Shown here: piece after piece, positions 5,853 through 7,824 of the stretch
How the letters are laid out: each line of letters starts with the position of its first letter
How positions within the stretch are numbered: the first letter of the stretch is position 1
Assembly: GCA_020432595.1 (NCBI GenBank)
Contig: JAGQGA010000240.1
Location: forward strand, 1 to 7,824
Length of the DNA: 7,824 nucleotides
From: Anaerolineales bacterium
GTDB lineage: Bacteria; Chloroflexota; Anaerolineae; Promineifilales; Promineifilaceae
Direction: 5' to 3'
Notes under the pieces: generated by a model
What the model was told of the DNA's origin: nothing
The model's database searches: none
What the model saw: the letters and a program-made list of their open reading frames with translations, nothing else
Position numbers and translations under genes: made by a program

Positions 5853-5928
5853 TCAGTAACCAGTTATCAGTTATCAGTAACCAGTTTAACTGATTACTGA
5901 TTACCGATTACCGATTACCAAATTACTG
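5847..5928. repeat. Heptamer inverted repeat, units CAGTAAT/CAGTTAT and GATTACC
   Basis: The left arm has CAGTAAT, CAGTAAC, CAGTTAT, CAGTTAT, CAGTAAC, CAGTTTA (5847-5888). The right arm, from about 5889, has CTGATTA twice, CCGATTA twice, then CCAAATTA and CTGG. Arms are complementary with scattered mismatches and no real loop. It fills the gap between the ABC ATPase and permease genes and would form a long hairpin in their shared transcript. Confidence 0.85.
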
Positions 5929-5938
5929 GCAGCAAACC

Positions 5939-6766
5939 ATGACAACTCTAATTATTGCCCAATTGACGATTCAAGAAACCCAGCGCAAGCGCATTTTGTG
6001 GCTGGCACTGATTTTGGGTGGGCTGTTTTTGCTGCTGTTTGGCATTGGCTTCCACTACATCTACAGCGATATGGAGCAGTTTGCTGGCAACCGTGACCAG
6101 ATTTTCTTAGGCTTTTTGCTGATGGCTGGGCTGTATGTGGTCAATTTTTTGATTGTGATGCTGTCGGTGTTGACTTCGGTAACGGCCGTTTCTGGCGAAA
6201 TCGAAACCCACACTATCGAAACCTTGCTGACCAAACCTGTGCGCCGCTGGGAAGTCGTGCTGGGCAAATGGCTGGGGTTTGTCGTGCTGCTCATTGGCTA
6301 CATCATTTTGCTGGCCGGGGGCGTGATGCTCATTGTCTATCTTCGCGCCGGCTTTGCCGTGGAAAACTTGTGGGCGGGGCTGGGGCTAATGGTGCTGGAA
6401 GGGTTGGCGGTGCTGTCGCTGACCATTGCCGGGGGCACGCGCCTGTCAACGCTGGCAAACGGGGTGCTAACGTTTATGCTTTATGGCGTGGCCTTTATTG
6501 GCGGCTGGGTGGAACAAATTGGGGCACTGCTGCGGAATGAAACGGCCGTTGATATTGGCATTGTTTCCAGCCTGATTATGCCCAGCGAAATGCTGTGGAA
6601 AAAAGCGTCAGCCTTGTTCTTACCCTCGCTTGCCAACAACCCCTTCAACGTTGGACCATTTGCCGTCGCCTCCGAACCAAGCACGTTGATGTTGCTTTAC
6701 GGGGGCTTCTATACCGTTGCCTTGCTTCTGCTGGCACTATGGAGTTTTTCCGTCCGTGATTTATAG
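5939..6766 (+). CDS. ABC-2 type transporter permease (NosY-like)
   Basis: The product has 275 residues with six predicted membrane segments (about 20-40, 57-82, 111-135, 147-165, 173-192 and 248-270). Between segments 2 and 3 is the family hallmark SGEIETHTIETLLTKPVRRWEVVLGKW (85-111, key residues E87, E89, T92, L96, P100, R102 and K110), the cytoplasmic coupling region seen in ABC-2 permeases of the NosY/GldF kind. It is the membrane partner of the ATPase encoded just upstream, and both subunits would be needed to make the exporter. There is no strong ribosome-binding site before the ATG at 5939; a stretch of heptad repeats ends about 10 bp upstream. Translation may depend on the upstream gene. 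The exported substrate is not predictable. Confidence 0.92.
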   Translation: MTTLIIAQLTIQETQRKRILWLALILGGLFLLLFGIGFHYIYSDMEQFAGNRDQIFLGFLLMAGLYVVNFLIVMLSVLTSVTAVSGEIETHTIETLLTKPVRRWEVVLGKWLGFVVLLIGYIILLAGGVMLIVYLRAGFAVENLWAGLGLMVLEGLAVLSLTIAGGTRLSTLANGVLTFMLYGVAFIGGWVEQIGALLRNETAVDIGIVSSLIMPSEMLWKKASALFLPSLANNPFNVGPFAVASEPSTLMLLYGGFYTVALLLLALWSFSVRDL

Positions 6767-6944
6767 TTGGCATCTGGTTGCCTTTGGTTAGTTGTCCTAT
6801 TTCAAGACATTATTGTAGTCATTCAATTAGTTCCTCTTATTGAAAGCAAAGCAGCCTCAACAGGATAGACTTCTCTGCCGCTGAGATAATCTTTTGGTTC
6901 CATCCGAGTAAATCGCTCGTTAACCCCATAGCGGTTTAGTATAA

Positions 6945-6974
6945 TTTAGATACTGCCCATGCCGGTCATATAAT
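6945..6974 (+). promoter_or_regulatory. Candidate promoter for the DUF2000 gene
   Basis: A perfect TATAAT (6969-6974) has TTTAGA (6945-6950, 4/6 to TTGACA) 18 bp upstream. The expected start would be near 6981, about 40 nt before the ATG at 7021. A second TATAAT at 6940-6945 lacks a good -35 partner. The -35 match is weak, so this is only a candidate. Confidence 0.4.
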
Positions 6975-6980
6975 ACAAGC

Positions 6981-7003
6981 GGGTCAACTATCCAAATTGA
7001 CCC
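6981..7003. other. GGGTCAA / TTGACCC inverted repeat, possible operator
   Basis: Two 7-bp arms, GGGTCAA (6981-6987) and TTGACCC (6997-7003), are exact reverse complements with a 9-bp spacer, so their centres are 16 bp apart. They sit directly downstream of the candidate -10 box, where a repressor would block transcription. A 5' leader hairpin is the alternative. Confidence 0.4.
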
Positions 7004-7020
7004 ACTTTTCTACGCAAAAC

Positions 7021-7431
7021 ATGAACTTTGATACCAAAATTGCTATTGTCGTAGCTGAAGATTTAGCCATTTGGCAAAAACTTAACGTAACCGCATTCCT
7101 TACCTCTGGCATCGTTGGAACTACTGAAGGCATCATCGGCGAACCATATAAAGATGGTTCACAGCGGGCTTATCTGCCACTTTGCATTCAGCCAATAATT
7201 GTTTTGAAAACCAGCCGTGGCCGCTTGCAAACCATCCTCAACCGCGCCAACAGCCAGAAGGTGGCCGCTGCCATCTACATCGAAGACATGTTCGCCACCG
7301 GCCACGATGCCGCCAACCGCGCCACCGTCACCAACTACCCATCGGGTACGTTGCCACTTGTAGGGCTGGCCGTGCGCGGCGAGAAAAAGCTGATTGACAA
7401 GATTGTGAAAGGAGCCAAGCTCCATGATTAA
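7021..7431 (+). CDS. DUF2000 family protein
   Basis: From the ATG at 7021 the product has 136 residues. The opening FDTKIAIVVAEDLAIWQKLNVTAFL (residues 3-27, key K6, E13, W18, N22 and F26) followed by GIVG and IIGEPYKDGSG-like text is typical of DUF2000 (PF09391), whose length it matches. I recall that members share the peptidyl-tRNA hydrolase 2 fold; their biochemical role is not established. A later segment, YIEDMFATGHDAANR (about 91-105), fits the conserved C-terminal half. A TTG at 6997 would add eight residues, but that addition is unlike the family and overlaps the inverted repeat, so the ATG is preferred. There is no clear ribosome-binding site. The next gene starts 50 bp downstream on the same strand and may be cotranscribed. 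Confidence 0.85.
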   Translation: MNFDTKIAIVVAEDLAIWQKLNVTAFLTSGIVGTTEGIIGEPYKDGSQRAYLPLCIQPIIVLKTSRGRLQTILNRANSQKVAAAIYIEDMFATGHDAANRATVTNYPSGTLPLVGLAVRGEKKLIDKIVKGAKLHD

Positions 7432-7445
7432 AACACCCGTGTAGT

Positions 7446-7463
7446 CGAGGATTCCAATCCTCG
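7446..7463 (+). other. Hairpin between DUF2000 and acylase genes
   Basis: CGAGGATT (7446-7453) and AATCCTCG (7456-7463) are exact reverse complements separated by CC. The hairpin lies 17 bp before the acylase ATG. It has no T-run, so termination is unlikely. It shares the GGATT..AATCC core of the hairpin at 1046-1072. It resembles a tRNA T-arm, but no other tRNA parts surround it. Confidence 0.5.
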
Positions 7464-7480
7464 CTCCAAGGCTGGCTGCT

Positions 7481-7824
7481 ATGAATTGGCGGAAACTCCT
7501 CTTGATATTTGTTCTGTTCCTCTTAATCCTCATTGGCGGCGTGCTGCTGTACGCCTTTTGGCCGACCACGCCTAACCTGGCACATTTGGCTGCCCCGGCT
7601 GGAAGCCACGACGTGCGCATTCTGCGTGACGAATGGGGGGTGCCGCATGTTTTTGGCCGCACCGATGCCGATGCCGCTTTTGGGTTGGCCTATGCCCACG
7701 CCGAGGATGACTTTCTCACTATCCAGCAAATTTTGGCCGCCAGCCGTGGTCAGCTTGGGCGGTATTATGGCGTGGATGCGGCGCCCAACGATTACATGGT
7801 GCAGCTATTGCGGCTTTGGGAGGT
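7481..7824 (+). CDS. Penicillin acylase family Ntn-hydrolase, N-terminal part (cut by window edge)
   Basis: The ATG at 7481 opens a frame of 114 codons that runs off the right edge. Residues 5-27 are a strongly hydrophobic signal peptide or membrane anchor after a positive N-terminus (NWRK). Then come VRILRDEWGVPHVFG (45-59), AAFGLAYAHAEDDF (65-78) and LAASRGQLGRYYG (85-97), the conserved start of the alpha chain in the penicillin amidase family (PF01804; penicillin acylases, acyl-homoserine-lactone acylases). Members are exported and self-cleave before a catalytic serine that becomes the beta-chain N-terminus; that site is beyond this window. Substrate, whether lactone signal, lipopeptide or other amide, cannot be assigned. 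No ribosome-binding site is obvious; a hairpin lies just upstream. Confidence 0.9.
   Translation, partial: MNWRKLLLIFVLFLLILIGGVLLYAFWPTTPNLAHLAAPAGSHDVRILRDEWGVPHVFGRTDADAAFGLAYAHAEDDFLTIQQILAASRGQLGRYYGVDAAPNDYMVQLLRLWE

Larger units (their letters stand above)
285..6550. repeat. Dispersed palindrome AACGGCCGTT, 13 exact copies
   Basis: Exact copies start at 285, 1017, 1837, 2236, 2485, 2866, 3383, 3893, 4332, 5486, 5694, 6181 and 6541. One-mismatch copies start at 1800, 2341 and 5232. Of 18 CGGCCG hexamers in the window, 16 belong to these sites; the other two are at 205 and 4773. Twelve exact copies are in coding sequence and one (1017) is in a promoter spacer. Copies are single and spaced by roughly 200 to 1200 bp, unlike tandem repeats. 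Confidence 0.95.
6767..7020. other. AT-richer intergenic region
   Basis: This 254-bp gap is visibly richer in A and T than its surroundings. It has none of the heptamer repeats or palindromes found in the five gaps to the left. It contains candidate promoter boxes and one inverted repeat near its right end (listed separately), plus an open stretch on the minus strand (6823-6945) discussed under findings. No terminator with a T-run is evident after the permease gene. Confidence 0.6.

Noticed and set aside
2129..5928. CRISPR array
   Set aside because: The repeats are 7-8 bp tandem units without spacers, arranged as inverted arms; no cas genes are present.
7411..7470. Possible tRNA: the 7446-7463 hairpin looks like a T-arm followed by CTCCA
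   Set aside because: No matching acceptor strand, D-arm or anticodon arm can be built upstream, where the DUF2000 coding region ends, and the loop length is wrong.

Overview
The window looks like a chromosomal piece of a Chloroflexota bacterium, probably an Anaerolineae-type lineage. This is inference from three things: a bacterial SH3 lipid-free membrane protein with a Cys-rich N-terminal segment of the kind I associate with that phylum, the style of the ECF sigma/membrane-partner pair, and the abundant short repeats. No taxonomic marker gene is present. Nine protein genes are supported, two of them cut by the window edges.

Left part (1-2146): a minus-strand NAD(P)-dependent extended SDR/epimerase, cut at its C-terminus, is divergent from a two-gene plus-strand unit (phage-holin-4/YvlD-like membrane protein, then a membrane-anchored class I methyltransferase whose ATG directly follows the holin stop). 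Between them are two good sigma70-type promoters placed back to back. The minus one puts its expected start point on the SDR ATG (leaderless mRNA).

Middle (2191-6766): a minus-strand single-pass membrane protein with an extracytoplasmic SH3 domain is convergent to the methyltransferase. It is followed by a plus-strand run: ECF sigma factor, single-pass membrane protein in the anti-sigma position, ABC ATPase and ABC-2 permease. A reasonable reading is an envelope-stress or signal module with an exporter next to it.

Right part (6767-7824): an AT-richer intergenic stretch with candidate promoter boxes, a DUF2000-family protein, and the first 114 codons of a membrane-anchored or exported penicillin-acylase-family Ntn hydrolase.

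The unusual content is in the DNA rather than the genes. (1) The palindrome AACGGCCGTT occurs 13 times exactly and three more times with one mismatch, against a rough chance expectation near 0.01; it resembles in behaviour the HIP1 palindrome of cyanobacteria. (2) All five intergenic gaps from 2146 to 5939 contain an inverted repeat built from 7- or 8-bp tandem units (GTAGGGA, GATTAGA/GATTGGA, CAGTAAT/GATTACC). In four cases the stop codon of an adjacent gene lies inside the repeat. Both repeat classes are absent after about 6551. I see no CRISPR array, transposase, tRNA, rRNA or recognisable defence system.
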